This document shows, piece after piece, positions 33,938 through 45,916 of a DNA stretch of 64,000 nt. This stretch comes from Escallonia rubra (taxonomy: Eukaryota > Streptophyta > Magnoliopsida > Escalloniales > Escalloniaceae). The notes under the pieces were generated by a model, which made no database searches, was not told the origin of the DNA, and saw nothing but the letters and a program-made list of their open reading frames with translations. Numbering within the stretch: the stretch's first letter is position 1; every line of letters starts with the position of its first letter. The stretch spans positions 1 to 64,000 of the forward strand of contig JAVXUO010000485.1 of NCBI GenBank assembly GCA_033065855.1. The letters run 5' to 3'. A program made the position numbers and the translations under genes.

Positions 33938-34132
33938 TGAACTGTTGTAACATGTGTTCTTTTAGTACTCGATTCATATTGATGCCGAAAGACAAGATGT
34001 CAGCAGCAAGCATGCATTTAACTTCTTTTTTCTTCATCTTTCTTTGAAGAAGAGTACCTTCACATAATGTAACAACTTTTATGCAGCATCACTAGTAGTA
34101 TAATTGTCGACTCACCTATAGTCCACGAATAG

Positions 34133-34540
34133 TGTTGCCGATGAAAATATGATCGGGAACCACATAGTCTGGAATGATGACATATAAAGAAAAAAAATAG
34201 TGACCGTTGGGTAAGGTTTCGGCAAGGGAACTCTTCGATACTTAAGTTAGAGCATAGCTGCAGGGTGGAACTCTAACAAAGTAAGGAAAACACAATGTGT
34301 ATGTTTGTGAATCATTGTTTACGTAACTTGGGGAGTCCTCTTCATACAAGTGTAGGTGTTAAAACCCTAATCGGGATGACGGCTGGGCCTGAAGCCTGAT
34401 CCTTGAGGATCAAGTTAGAGTCCCTTCAGAATCCTAATCCATCCAATAAGGTAACTACTGATTTTGTAGTTTACCAAATCTAAAGAAAGTCATAGGTGAC
34501 ACGTGTCGTCCACTGTTGGGAGTATATTTTTGGTTTATCA
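34133..34540 (-). repeat. 3' LTR
   Basis: It pairs with 39128-39532 over nearly its whole length, for example GGCTGGGCCT...GATCCTTGA and CTTTAC/CTATTTGAAG-like promoter regions. In the element's orientation the purine-rich PPT at 34541-34560 directly precedes it. Confidence 0.8.
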
Positions 34541-34560
34541 TAATGCCCCCCACTTTCTTA

Positions 34561-36686
34561 AGAAAAATGTTTGGTTGGGAAAGTGTATTCTGGGTGTCTT
34601 AAGACATGCATCGAATTTTTTTCCCTTTTGTAAGGATAAATGATATTGTCAACCAAATGGAGCCCAAGGACCCAAGTAACTAGTTTTTGCTATGTAAATA
34701 GCGTCTTGGTAGTTTTTGAATCTTTTAAAGACCTTGAAAAGTCTCAAAATAATTTTTGGAAATGTTTGGGTTTTCAACTCGGACCTGTTGTTTGGGAGGC
34801 TAGCTTGAATCTACGCCTGCTCAGGCTTGTAGGCTGGGGAGGCCCAGCTTTTTTTCTGTTCGGGAAGCGAGCTCGAACGACCTGTTTAGGAAGCGGGCTC
34901 AGACCAGGATAAGTTCAGATCAAGACATATTCGGGCTCTAAGGTTGGGAAGGCCCAACTTTTTCCTATTTGGTCTACAAGCTAAGACTCGGGCCTAATGG
35001 TGGGAAGGCCCAGTTGTGAAGAACTCCCTAAAAATGAAGGGAATTTCACCCATGCAGGGTGAGGGGGTTGAAGCCCTGACCACGCGGATGTAGGAGCTGT
35101 GAGAAGTCCACTGGGCTACTTAGCCATTTGGTAAAATCCAAGGTGAAATTTATCTCAGGTGACTTGAAGCTTGAAAAACCCGTAACTTCTTGCTCACGCT
35201 TTCGTTTGAAGTGAAAATTTTTATTATTATTATTTTGAGTAGTTTTTTGAGGCGTGCCAATAGAAAAACCTCTTTTCTTCAAAAGAATTTAGCTGGAAGC
35301 TCTAGTTAACAAAATTTCTTTCACCTCCACACGAGAGCACTCCTCTGTCAAACTTCCTAGAGCTCTACTAAGGGGGGTTTGCTCTGAAAAAAAAAAAGTG
35401 CTTCATTGTGTAGGAGCTTTACAAAGTTGCATTCAGACCGTTTGTCCAGGAGTTCTGTCTGGGCAAAGTTCTGCTTGGACGCTATGCTTGGGCATGCTGT
35501 GTTCGGGTACTTTGCCCGGGATCTTTGCTTAGGCACTCTGCTTAGACATCATCATGCTCTGACAGGTGCTAGAGACTTCTGTTCAAAAAGCATCCTGCTC
35601 TGACAGGTGCTAAAGACTTCATCTCTTGGGAGCTTTAAGATGTGGAATTCCACACAAGTGTTTGGTCGGACTACATCATGCTCGGCATGTGCCAGAGACT
35701 TCAACTCTTGGGAGCTCAAGGATGTGGAATTCCTCAAAGGAATCTCCTCAGGCACTCTGCTCAGATGGGAACATGCTCGGTTAGATCCTAGAGACTTAAA
35801 CTCTTGGGAGAGTGAGGATGTGGTATTCCACAAAAGTGTCTACTTGGACGGCATCGAGCTTGGGCAAATGCCTTAGACTTAGGCTCTTGAGAGCTTAAGG
35901 AGTAAGAATTATTTCATGATATCTGCTCGTATGAGGTGCTCGGATGACATTGTGCTCGGCTAAAAGCCTTAGACTTAAGCTCTTGGGAGCTTAAGAATGG
36001 AAATCCTATCAAGGTGTCTGCTCGGTATCTGCTCTGACGGCATCGTGCTTGAGCAAACACCTTAGACTTAAGCTCTTGGGAGCTTAAGGATGGGAATTCT
36101 AATCAAGGTCTCTCCTCAGTAGCCGTGCTAGGATGGCATCATGCTCAGGGGATGCCTTAGACTTAGCTCTTGGGAGCTTAAGGATAGAGAATTCCATAAT
36201 TATCATTTTATTTCTAAGTATTTTGATGCCCCCCTAAAGCGGTTCTATGTATGTATTTTTCACCTCGCGCCTGGAGGGCGTTTTTATGCAATTGTATATT
36301 TTTAGCTTAAGCTTTTCCACATCTTGCTTGCATTAAATTTTATAGTAACTCTTTTGATCAGTTAAGAGCCTGAAAAATGGCCTTACACTCTTTCTTGGTA
36401 GGGTTTTAAGTGAGAAACAGGGTAACAGCTCCGCTAAACCATATGGATAGAAATTGGGTTCTATCTTATCACCCTATGGGGCATTAATGTTTATCACCCT
36501 TGGGGGTGTTAAGGCACTGAACAAGTTGCTCAGAAAGAACTCTTTATTGCTTGGGGAAAGACAATGTCTACTGAATAGATTCTATTAATCTGCTAATTGA
36601 CTAACTCTAATAACAAAAAGACAACTCTAAAACAAAGTGGATTTTTTTTTCTTGTTCTTTTTATCTTTTTTTTTGGGTGGACAAAG
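34561..36686. repeat. retrotransposon non-coding region with 110-bp tandem repeats
   Basis: From about 35560 to 36200 at least six degenerate units share TTAGACTTAAGCTCTTGGGA, GCTTAAGGATGGGAATTC and a GCTCGG...GGCATCGTGCTC segment. Such arrays between coding region and 3' LTR are known in Tat/Ogre-type gypsy elements. The remaining parts show no coding sequence. Confidence 0.75.
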
Positions 36687-38990
36687 TCATGTCCTCTTGC
36701 CTCTCCCCCCGAAAAGGAGTATCTTGCCTTGAGGTGAGAGACTACTGGTAATACTTGGTCCTCCACATTCTATGTATGTACGAGGAATTGGCTCCCCGAA
36801 GAACATCTCTAAGGTGCAGGTGCTTGGCTTTCCCTTTTGTGCCTTTCTTGTGTCCCTTAAGACTTCAATAATAAATGCCTCTTTGCTTTTTACTTGACAT
36901 GTGTCTATGTAGCATTGTCGTGCCACTATCTGGTCTCTTTTCACCTCACATATGCCATGCTCATGCTCAGTAGGGAACTTCATCTTAAGGTGGTATGTGA
37001 CCATCGTTGTTAATTGATTCAAGGTAATGCATCCGAGAATGCCATTGTACGTTGACAAGATGTGGACAATGATACAATCCAGCATTAAATTAACCTGTGC
37101 AGGGGGTGTCCCTAAAGTGACGGACAAGCTTATAATTCCTTTTACTACCACATGATGATTGGAGTCTTCTTACTGTGATGCATACATCCGGCGGAGTCAA
37201 TTAGTTAGGATGCCTATATGCTTGAAGTAACATAAAAGAGAACCTTCGTCGAACGGCCATTATCTACAAATATTCTCGTTATGTTAGAATTATCCACTTA
37301 GAGTTTGATTAACTAGAGGATCATCATGGGGATGTTTGACGTCCCCTAGGTCATCATCTCAAAAGGAGATGGTCGACAGAGATATAAACTTCATATTCGG
37401 AGAATGATATGTGACACAAACCTCTTTGGCATATGCCTTACGAGCTAGTCCGGATAGACACCTATCGTGATACCTTAGGAGATTGTGTTCATGGTGCCTA
37501 TTCTGTCCTTCCATGCTTTTCCATTATGTATTGCTAGGGGCGTTTCACCTCTGAGATCAGGCTTGGCCACATAGTTCTTCAAGTGCCCTCTTTTTACGAG
37601 TGTTTCAATTGCTCGCTTGAGGGATTCACAGTTGTCAATGATGTGGTCGTGATTGTTATGGAAGTGGCACCAAAGTCTCTTATTCTTTTATTTAGGGGCT
37701 TTTGTCTTGTCCGACCATACAAGGGATTCCTTATTCGTAATTTCATGTAGGATTTGTAACGGGCGAGCTTTTAACAGCATTAAATTCTTCATGTCGAGCG
37801 ATTCATTGGGGCGTCATTTGTGGTGCTTTGGACGTGTAGAATTCCCTCCATTTTGTGGCCATTGTCTCTTAAGGCTCACTTCCCTTTCTCTTGATTCCTT
37901 TCCTTTTCCACACGTTGATGAATCTCTAAGTATTCTTTCGCTTGGATGTACTTGTTTATCTTGTCTAGAAAGGCCTTCATGTTGCTAGGGGACTCTTGTT
38001 CACGAAAAAGGCAAATTTTGATGTAGGGCAGAGACCGCGTACAAAGGTGGTATACTTTACTAATTCATCCAGATTTTCCGTCTCTAGCGTCGCTGTATAG
38101 ACGACACCGAGTTGTTCTTTTCTCAAATGATGTTGAGGAGGCTTGCCAAGTTCTTCCGTCTTGATCGGCTGCTCATAAAGTGCTTCTCAAAAAGATCAAA
38201 TAACTGGGAGAACATGTGGATATATCTTGGGGGGGGGGGGGGGGTAGAGACTTAAACAAAGCGTATTTGGCCTTCTAGAGTGTGGTTATGAAAGCGTGGC
38301 ACATTGACGGCATCCAAGACCTGGAGTAGCATCAGTGGTCTTGAACCCGTAGACATGTTCTTCTGGATCACCGCTGCCATCATACAGGTCGCGATGTGGC
38401 ATTTTGAAGTTGAGTAGCAACTTCACTTTTTTGATAGCTATAATAAAGGGTATCCAGGAGCTGATTTTGGAGGAAATTGGGATGAGTAGCTTTGGGATGG
38501 GAGCGTCATTGGCATCAGCACGCTCGTAATGCGGAAGAATGCGAGTTGTGTTCCTTTGACAAATCTTTTCGATAACATGAACTGCTTCGAGTTACATGTT
38601 CGTTGTCTCTGACTTCTGGCTCATAGGTTAGGTCATCTCTTGAGTCGTACTACTTACCATAACTTGACCGAGATGAGAGAGAGAGGTGCAAGTCGCTTGG
38701 TCGCGATGAAAGAGGTTGGTTGAATTGAGCTCGTAGCTACAGCAACATCTAGTATTTTCTAAAGGGTGTTCACCATGTCTTTTAGGTCATCGATTTCCTT
38801 GGTCAGATCTACATTTGGAGTTTTTGAACAATTTGCCGTTGATGCAATGGCATCAATCATCGTTCTGTAACGTGGGGGTTAGTGAACAATTTTTGCGAGA
38901 TCCTTTCTCCGACTAGTGGGTGTTGGATGTGACTTTGATGTGATGTCTTCTGTTGAAACGATTATCTGGTGAGTAGGTGTCAGCTGTTGT
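36687..38990 (-). pseudogene. gypsy gag and aspartic protease remnant
   Basis: A protease-like block at 36687 to about 37330 includes FVDNGRSTKVLFY, a variant of the DTG active-site region, and then LSVTLGTPPAQVNLMLD and YHLKMKFPTEHE, familiar from plant gypsy polyproteins. Upstream in the element (about 37520-37690) HFHNNHDHIIDNCESLK and a following RGHLKNYV match the C-terminal gag region of these elements. Earlier gag (to about 38990) is too eroded to delimit. A poly-G run at about 38230 and many stops break the frame. No reverse transcriptase follows. Confidence 0.7.
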
Positions 38991-39102
38991 TCACGTAAAC
39001 TTCAAGTTGACGAGTGCTATTCAATCATTGATGACAATCTCGACCGGTTCGGCTGACTAGAGAGTGACTAGAAGATGAGTTATTGGCCATGTTCCCTATC
39101 GT

Positions 39103-39123
39103 GGTCCCACAGATGACGCCAAT
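39103..39123 (-). other. primer binding site of the LTR retrotransposon
   Basis: On the minus strand TTGGCGTCATCTGTGGGA lies just after the 5' LTR. It closely matches the TTGGCGCCGTCTGTGGGA that follows the LTR in many plant Tat/Athila-type gypsy elements. Confidence 0.7.
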
Positions 39124-39127
39124 CTAT

Positions 39128-39532
39128 TGTACCTAAAAATATATTGAGAACCACAACTTAGAGCAATGACCCGTAAAACTAAAAAAGAGTGACCGCCAGA
39201 TGAAGTTTCAGTGAGAGAACTCTCCGATATTTAAGTCAGAGCGCATCTACATGGTAGAACTTTAAGAAAGCAAGGAAAATATGATGTGCATGTGTGTGAA
39301 CCGTTGTTTGTGTGCCTGAGGGAGTCCCCTTCAAATAGGCATAGGTGTTAGAACCCAAGTAAAATTAGAAGTGATGGCTGGGCCTTGGGCTTGATCCTTG
39401 AAGATTAAGTTAGAGTCATTTCAGAACCAAATGCATCCAATAATGGTGACTACTAATTTCGTTATTGACCAAATCTTACCAAAAGTCATAGATGAGAAGT
39501 GTCATCTGCTGATTAGGAGTATAATTTTAGCA
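39128..39532 (-). repeat. 5' LTR
   Basis: Direct-repeat partner of 34133-34540. A TATA-like CTATTTGAAGG precedes a typical GGACTCCC leader on the minus strand. Divergence between the LTRs is substantial, so the insertion is old. Confidence 0.8.
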
Positions 39533-40764
39533 TGAACTAGAATCAACAATAAGTGGCCAGAAAAGAAGGGGAAGCTAATTAAAATGAAAGGGTGTAAGCA
39601 AACGTAATGAGAACAAATTAAAACCAACCAACAGACCAAACAGGTACTATAACAACAGGGAACTTTATCTGAACCAAAAGACAAGGAACCATCAGCAAAG
39701 AAAGTACTGACAATAAATCCTTATTCTCCTTTGCTGCTCTTCACCGGTTCCACTGAACGGACGTTCTTATCTTTGAATGACAATATGAACTTTGTTTCTG
39801 CATTGAGACTAATCGAGGGTGTGAATTATATGCAGACTAAGTTTAGGCTTTCCCCGTGTTCCTTGTACCTTGCCAGAGTTAAACTGGCTTTTCCTTTTTG
39901 TGAATGTAGCATCTTGCCATCTTGTAACATATAGAACGGACTATTAGCCCATGGAATTTCAAAATCCATCGGACTATTAGCCCACGGACTTTTGCTTGGA
40001 CTATCAGTAAGAGTCCAAGTAATTCCCTAAAGAATTTCAAAATCCATTGAAAGACTTTTAGCATTGGCGTTTCCAACAACATATTTTTACCGACCAAAAT
40101 TATGCCAGAGAAGGTTGTAAACAAGAAAATTTACCCTTTTCTAATCAAATATTGATTGGTAAAAACTAATTTTGCTGTGGTGCGTGGACAAGAAGCAGTC
40201 CCGACTAAGGTGGTGGCACGTAGTTTTAGCATCCAACAACTTCAAATGTCGCACGTAACTTTAGCATCCAACATCTTCAAATGTTGCACGTAGTTTTAGC
40301 ATCCAACAGCTTCAAATGAAGGCTTTTCAAGTAGCTTCAGCATTTGGTACAATATTTAACAGTTGCAATTGCTTCTTAATCTCTACATCATCGTGTATGA
40401 TCCATACGTTCTTTGGCGTCTCCTTGTAGTGGTCGAGGCTGTGGACGCACTGTAATTTCGAACCTTAACAAGAAACATAAAGCTCGTGTTAGTCCTAATG
40501 GCATGTTGGTCTTGCTCTCGCTTTCACTTGCTTTATTATATGGCTGTTGTGAACATTTCTCTGTGCATTCATTTCCTTCTATTGCACTATAGGCCAGCAT
40601 CTTTAAGCGTACAACATCCATTCTAGTTGATTTAATTCTGAAACGTCAAATTTTCTTTTGAGAAATTGACTTTTTAATAATACTCTTTCTAATACGTCAA
40701 TTTCAGAGAAATTAGTCAACATCCATTCTAGTTGCATATAATTAAATACTCTTTCTAATCTATA
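39533..40764. other. unassigned sequence with a 35-bp triplicate repeat
   Basis: Three consecutive 35-bp units beginning GCACGTAGTTTTAGCATCCA lie at 40216-40320. A pair of GGACTATTAGCCCA repeats lies near 39936 and 39971. No gene was found. Confidence 0.6.
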
Positions 40765-41105
40765 TCTATACTATATATAATGAGAAGTTTATTTTTGGTG
40801 TAATATTCTTTTGATGTTACACTGAGAGTAACTCCGGCGCTGACACGTGTCCATCATGAGGGCAAAATTGTAAAATATAACTACCCACTCTCCATAAAAT
40901 CATTAGTTACAAACATCCACTCTTTACAGGTAACTACCAATTTTCTTCTACATTTCACTTTCTCCTTCAATTATGAAGAAAATTCAAATTACAATCTGTC
41001 AATTGCATTTGTAAGCGACAGTGGGTAAGCAGATTATCTCAAAATACATTACTCATAATTTGCAATGACAGAATCGCACACGCAATGCGTGTGCACGGCA
41101 TCTCG
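40765..41105 (+). mobile_element. Helitron-like non-autonomous element (tentative)
   Basis: The proposed 5' end TCTATACTATATATAA follows an A, and the 3' end shows a perfect 9-bp stem, GCACACGCA with TGCGTGTGC (41076-41094), 11 nt before a terminal CTCG followed by T. A 5' TC, a 3' hairpin about 11 nt from the end and insertion between A and T are Helitron traits. The terminal CTCG departs from the CTRR consensus, and no target duplication is expected. Confidence 0.5.
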
Positions 41106-41939
41106 TAATATATATTAAAAGGCCTTTTGGGATTAATTCTAAAAAGTAAATTTCAACTTAAATCTGAATCAATTTTCAAAATCAGATTTAATCTATTTTA
41201 AATAGAATCAGTTTACTAATTGACAAAATTAGTTGTGAACTAGCTTGAAATTAAAAAATGTGTTTGGGTAGAAATTGATTAAATCAGTTTTGAGATGACA
41301 AAATGACCATAAAGGACACTACATAAATAAAGTTTCTAATATCCATTTAGTAAAGTAAATTTAACATAACTTTCATTTGAAAATAATTACAATATACAAA
41401 AAAATTATTGAAGAAACTATTTTCAACCACCTACAAAAGTTGTCACTTCTTATTCTGAATTAACGGTAGAAGAGCGTACATAAATGGTGAGGAGGAAGAA
41501 GGCGGTTGTTGATGAATTGTTGTACTCCCTCTCTCTGTTAGCGTAGAACATAATATAACTCTAGAAGCTAATTAAAAGTCACACTCAATAATTAGTTAAA
41601 ATGGTATGAAATGTCTTCTTGTGAAAAACATGGGGATATGATGGTAAATTAAAATGTCAAACCTGATTATGAAAAAAGTGATTATTTCATAATTTTCACT
41701 CTCCAAGATTATGGATTTAATCAGTTTTTAGCTTTTTTAGCCAAATTAAATCTCTTAATTTCTTTTGCTAAACACTCACACACCTGACCATCCCAAAATC
41801 AACTCCAAACACCCTCTAAGCGAAGCGAGAAAAACATTAATAACTTTTTTGAGCTACACATCATCGCTTCTTTATGCGACACATCATCATATCCTTATTT
41901 TAATATTAATTAACTTCTATCTTATTAAGTCATATTTAA
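41106..41939. other. unassigned AT-rich sequence, possible decayed MITE
   Basis: CCAAACACCCTCTAAG near 41805 and TGTGTTTGGG near 41258 resemble MITE ends in opposite orientation, but they do not form a convincing terminal pair. No coding sequence was found. Confidence 0.35.
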
Positions 41940-42915
41940 TTTAAAAACTAATTCTAATCATTCTAAAACTACACCTAATCAATATACTAATCTAATAAGA
42001 CTGCTTTTTGACAATTATATCCTTAAAATTTGAAAACTAATTCTAATCATTCTAAAACTCAACTTAATCATTATACAAACTTATGAAGACTTAATAGTGA
42101 TTATTTTATCTACAAAACTACTCTTTAATATGAATATAAAAACGAAACTAATAGTTTAGATTTAGAAGAAAAACTTAATTTAAAAAAGAATTTTAATCTA
42201 AAACTCTGATATATTTAAGACTTCATTTTGACAATTATGCCCTTAAAAATATTTTCTAATATTAAAATAAAAATCCATAGACCTAAAAATAACTTATGAG
42301 ATTTAGAATAAGAACTTGATCTAATAATTAAATTAAAATTTGGTAGGATCCTTATTTTTATATCTAATTAATTTTACAGGAGTAATATTAATTTTCTGTA
42401 AGCCTTGTGTAATTCAAAAACTAATTCTAATCATTCTAAAACTTAACCTAATCATTATACTAACTCATTAGGACTTAATATTAACTATTGTATCTTCAAA
42501 ACTACTTTTCAATATGAATATAAAAACTCATATATCTAAAAACGAAAATAATACTTTAGATTTAGAATAAAAAATCAATTTAAAAATTAATTATAATCAT
42601 TCTAAAACTTTACTTAACCAATATACTAATCTATTAAGACTTCATTTTGACAATTATGTCCTTAAAAATATTTTCTAATGTGAAAATTAAACTTCATTAA
42701 CCTTATGAGATTCAGAATCAGAATGTCATCGAATAATTAATTTAAATTTTGATAGGATCCTTATTTTTATATCTAATTAATTTTGCAGGAGTAATGAGGT
42801 TTTCTGTACGCTTTATGTAATTCGAAAACTAATTCTAATAATTCTAAAACTCAACCGAGTCATTATACTAACTTATTAGGACTTAATATTGACTATTATA
42901 TCTTCAAAATCACTC

Positions 42916-42951
<36 letters not shown>

Positions 42952-43260
42952 TCTCTCTCTCTCTCTCTCTCTCTCTTAATTTAGAAGAAAAAATTAATGT
43001 TACAATTAAGATTAAATAACTTACAGGACTTAGAAAAAAAATGATCTAAGAATTGATTTGAATTTTGATAGGTACCTTATTTTTTAAACTTGATTAATTT
43101 TGCAAGAATAATGAGGCTTGTATAATTTAAAAATTAATTCTAAACATTTTAGAACCCAACCTAGTCAATACACTGACGTATTATGACTTAATTTTGAGTA
43201 TTGTATTCTTAAACCACTCTTTAATGTGAATTGTAAAAGTTTATATATCAAAAAAATTTA
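41940..43260. repeat. AT-rich degenerate tandem repeats (about 310-415-bp period)
   Basis: The phrases AACTAATTCTAATCATTCTA, CATTATACTAACTTATTAGG and GACTATTATATCTTCAAAA recur near 42.04-42.10, 42.42-42.49, 42.83-42.91 and 43.13-43.21 kb. ATTAATTTTGCAGGAGTAAT precedes several of them. The units vary in length and no coding sequence is present. Confidence 0.75.
42917..42976. repeat. compound (TA)n(CA)n(CT)n microsatellite
   Basis: Three adjoining dinucleotide runs, TA then CA then CT, total about 60 bp within the AT-rich repeats. Confidence 0.95.
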
Positions 43261-43295
43261 AAATGACGTTCCAATTAAGTTAAATGTACTATCAT

Positions 43296-43298
<3 letters not shown>

Positions 43299-43337
<39 letters not shown>
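43299..43337. repeat. (AC)n microsatellite
   Basis: About 39 bp of uninterrupted AC dinucleotide repeat. Confidence 0.95.
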
Positions 43338-43338
<1 letters not shown>

Positions 43339-43622
43339 GATAGTCGTCGTTAAAAATAAATAATATGATATATAGATTTAATAAACGAATAAGTCAGCAC
43401 TTTTTAAAAAAGTCCTCACGATCAACAAGCTGGTTATATCCCAAATATAAGGATTTTGAATACAAATCAAACTCTTTACTACGATTTATTGTTGAAAAAT
43501 CGTGGTCTAATTGTCGTAATATTTGTAAACCTTATAATTCTAGAAAATCAATTGTTGATGTTTAAACTCTATGCTAAGACATTTATTTACGTATTAAACT
43601 ATGATTTTGAATATTTAAACAT

Positions 43623-43893
43623 CGATTAGATTGTCATGCAATTCTTACATAATATTTGCGTACACATATATGTTTGCTTTAGTTTCTTTGAATTGTAAGT
43701 TGAAAGAACAATGAGTATATTGTATTACAGTACCGCTTGACGATGTAAAAGAAAAGCTTAAAGAACACACAAAGCTAGCGGCGGCACTGTAACACAATTT
43801 ACTCATTGTTCTTTAAACTTATAGTTGAAAAAAATTAAAGGAAACATACATACCTATGCAAAATTTTCGCAACAATTGCATGACCATCTAATC
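43623..43893. repeat. long foldback (inverted repeat, arms about 115 bp)
   Basis: The left arm (43623-43737), starting GATTAGATTGTCATGCAATT, pairs with the right arm (43781-43893), which reverse complemented starts GATTAGATGGTCATGCAATT. The arms share AAAGAACAATGAGTA and further matches down to ACAGTACCGC/ACAGTGCCGC. A loop of about 43 nt separates them. This could be a foldback MITE or a young small-RNA hairpin. No target duplication was identified. Confidence 0.8.
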
Positions 43894-43905
43894 ATGACTG
43901 CAATT

Positions 43906-45908
43906 TTAAATGTGTATGAGAAGAAAAAAATATGCTACTAGATATCATGTTCGTATCTTAATAAGTTGGTAATTTTTTGAAACAATGATTCATGAAGAAG
44001 ATAAGGATGGATTATGACATTTACGATTCCAAAGATAAAAAACTCTTAACCAAACCTTTCAAGTTAAGAGACTTGGTTTTGAAAGGTAATAGATTGCACC
44101 ACTAAAATAACTTAATAATATAGTCTTGACAAATTATTTGAATTAAGCTGTTACAAATAAAGTATTAAAAATTTCTTACCAACAATAATAGTTTTAGCAA
44201 AAGTAGATTTGTTTTTTATTTCCATAAGATCTTAATATCTTTTTGTTTCTTGAAATGGGGTATGCATTGAAACACTTTTTGTAGCTTTTTAAAATATTTT
44301 ATTAACTTACTCGAGCTTGACTCGGGATCCTGAGCTATAATATCTAATAATTGAGACAAGAAATGCAATGATAGCTTATGACACCTCATTGCATTGCTAA
44401 TATAATAAGAGTTATAAAAACTAATGTTAAACATATTAATGTTGCTAATGATCTCCAAGCATTATTTTGATTGGGGTCCAAAATTTTGTAATTAATTAAA
44501 TCGGTAAATATAGTAAACATTTAAATAATAAGTCTTATGCAATTCAAAAATCAATTCGAAGCATTCAAAATTTTCTAACCAATATAGTAACCTATTATGA
44601 TTTTATTTGAATATTATATATAGAAAAAGCCCTCTAGCATGAAATATTAACCTGTAAAAAAAATACTTAAGAGATTTGATAAGAAAAATTAAGTATTATT
44701 TCAGATTCATATTTAAGTTTTCTATAAATCCAAATATGAATCTAACTTGATAAATATGTTGGTTAAAAATTTTGGTCAAGAATTTCCTTATTCTAAGGTT
44801 TTGTACTGTCCTTTTTAGTTGCATTGGTTAACTTTTATAAACCACATTCTTTAAAAAAAAAATAGATGGACCAAAAGTTTCTCTATCAAAATTAAAGTAA
44901 TATGTAATTAACGTTATAGGCAACTCATTCAAATTTACAAATTATTTTTAAAAGATACTAAGAAAATAATAAAAAAATCATGTGTAACAGCAAATTGATC
45001 TCAATATATTAACCGAATATTTTTAACAATAAAATTTACTTTTTTTTTTGTGTACTAAATAAATTATTTATTTTTGTTCATCCATGTAGTTACCAAGTCA
45101 ACAAGGACATTGCTTATTGATATTTCACCAGAAGGGTTAATTTATTTCATTACAAGAAAGTTCAAGCCAAAAATTAAAGTAAATAACTATCTTTGATGAA
45201 GTAACCATAAAAGTATAAAATTGTGCAATATATTTTATTATGAATTTCAAAATTACCAAAATAAATTACTGTTAATAGACCGTCTCGTGCTTGATGCGTG
45301 ATTCTGGGCTAGTAATAATTTATGCAACTCGAAATGGCGGTTTCAAAAATGTTCTTTTCATGTAGGGAGGAAATGCTTTTGAACCTACTGATAACTAAGG
45401 GATCTCAATAGGTCGTATCGTCAATGAAGCGAATGGTGAACAAAGAGATCAGGACGAACAAAATAATGCTTTGGACGATGATTGTGGCCTGGGTACTGGG
45501 CTGGCGCATGTGTATCCCCTTTCTTATCACTGTTTAGTCAGCCACTGTATCTTCCCCTCCCCTCCCCTTGAAGTTGGTACTACGCATTTTACTACACGAG
45601 TTCTTCCTTCCTTAGATGAGAAAAACTTTAGTTATATATGTTGTTCATGTGATGTAACTGAAACTTGTACTTTCTTTTTTAAAGCTTGGGGATATTTGTA
45701 TTGATTACGATTTCGCAATCAAATTGCTCGATGTGGATCGAATATTGAATCTAATGTCATGGCATGAAAGAAAAAAACGTCTTTTTTGGAAAATATTGAA
45801 AATAGTTTGAACCGTTTGATTTTTACCGGCTTCCGTTGATTAAAGTGTTTAAAAGTTTAAAAAAAAATAATAATTTCGCGGACTATAGGCAACGGCACAG
45901 AGTGGGAA
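43906..45908. other. unassigned AT-rich sequence
   Basis: No gene was recognised; short open frames have no known features. Two similar phrases, GCTTGACTCGGGATCCTGAG (about 44311) and GCTTGATGCGTGATTCTGGG (about 45293), each followed by GCTA and TAAT, hint at decayed element ends. Confidence 0.4.
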
Positions 45909-45916
45909 CTCTTAAC

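Larger units (their letters stand above)
34133..39532 (-). mobile_element. degenerate LTR retrotransposon (Ty3/gypsy), no reverse transcriptase seen
   Basis: Two related direct repeats of about 405-408 bp (34133-34540 and 39128-39532) start TG and end CA and act as LTRs. Reading leftward, the right LTR is followed by a PBS-like TTGGCGTCATCTGTGGGA, then gag and protease remnants, about 2 kb of non-coding sequence with tandem repeats, and a purine tract AAGAAAGTGGGGGG beside the left LTR. The PBS type and the protease sequence resemble plant Tat/Athila-like gypsy elements. No RT, RNase H or integrase was recognised. The immediate flanks do not give a clean 5-bp target duplication. Confidence 0.75.

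Noticed and set aside
43365..43565. A 66-codon frame in AT-rich sequence
   Set aside because: It is isolated, compositionally biased and has no recognisable relative.
44301..45320. A possible second Helitron bounded by GCTTGA...GGGCTA phrases
   Set aside because: There is no terminal hairpin and no matching 5' TC end, so two similar phrases alone are not enough.
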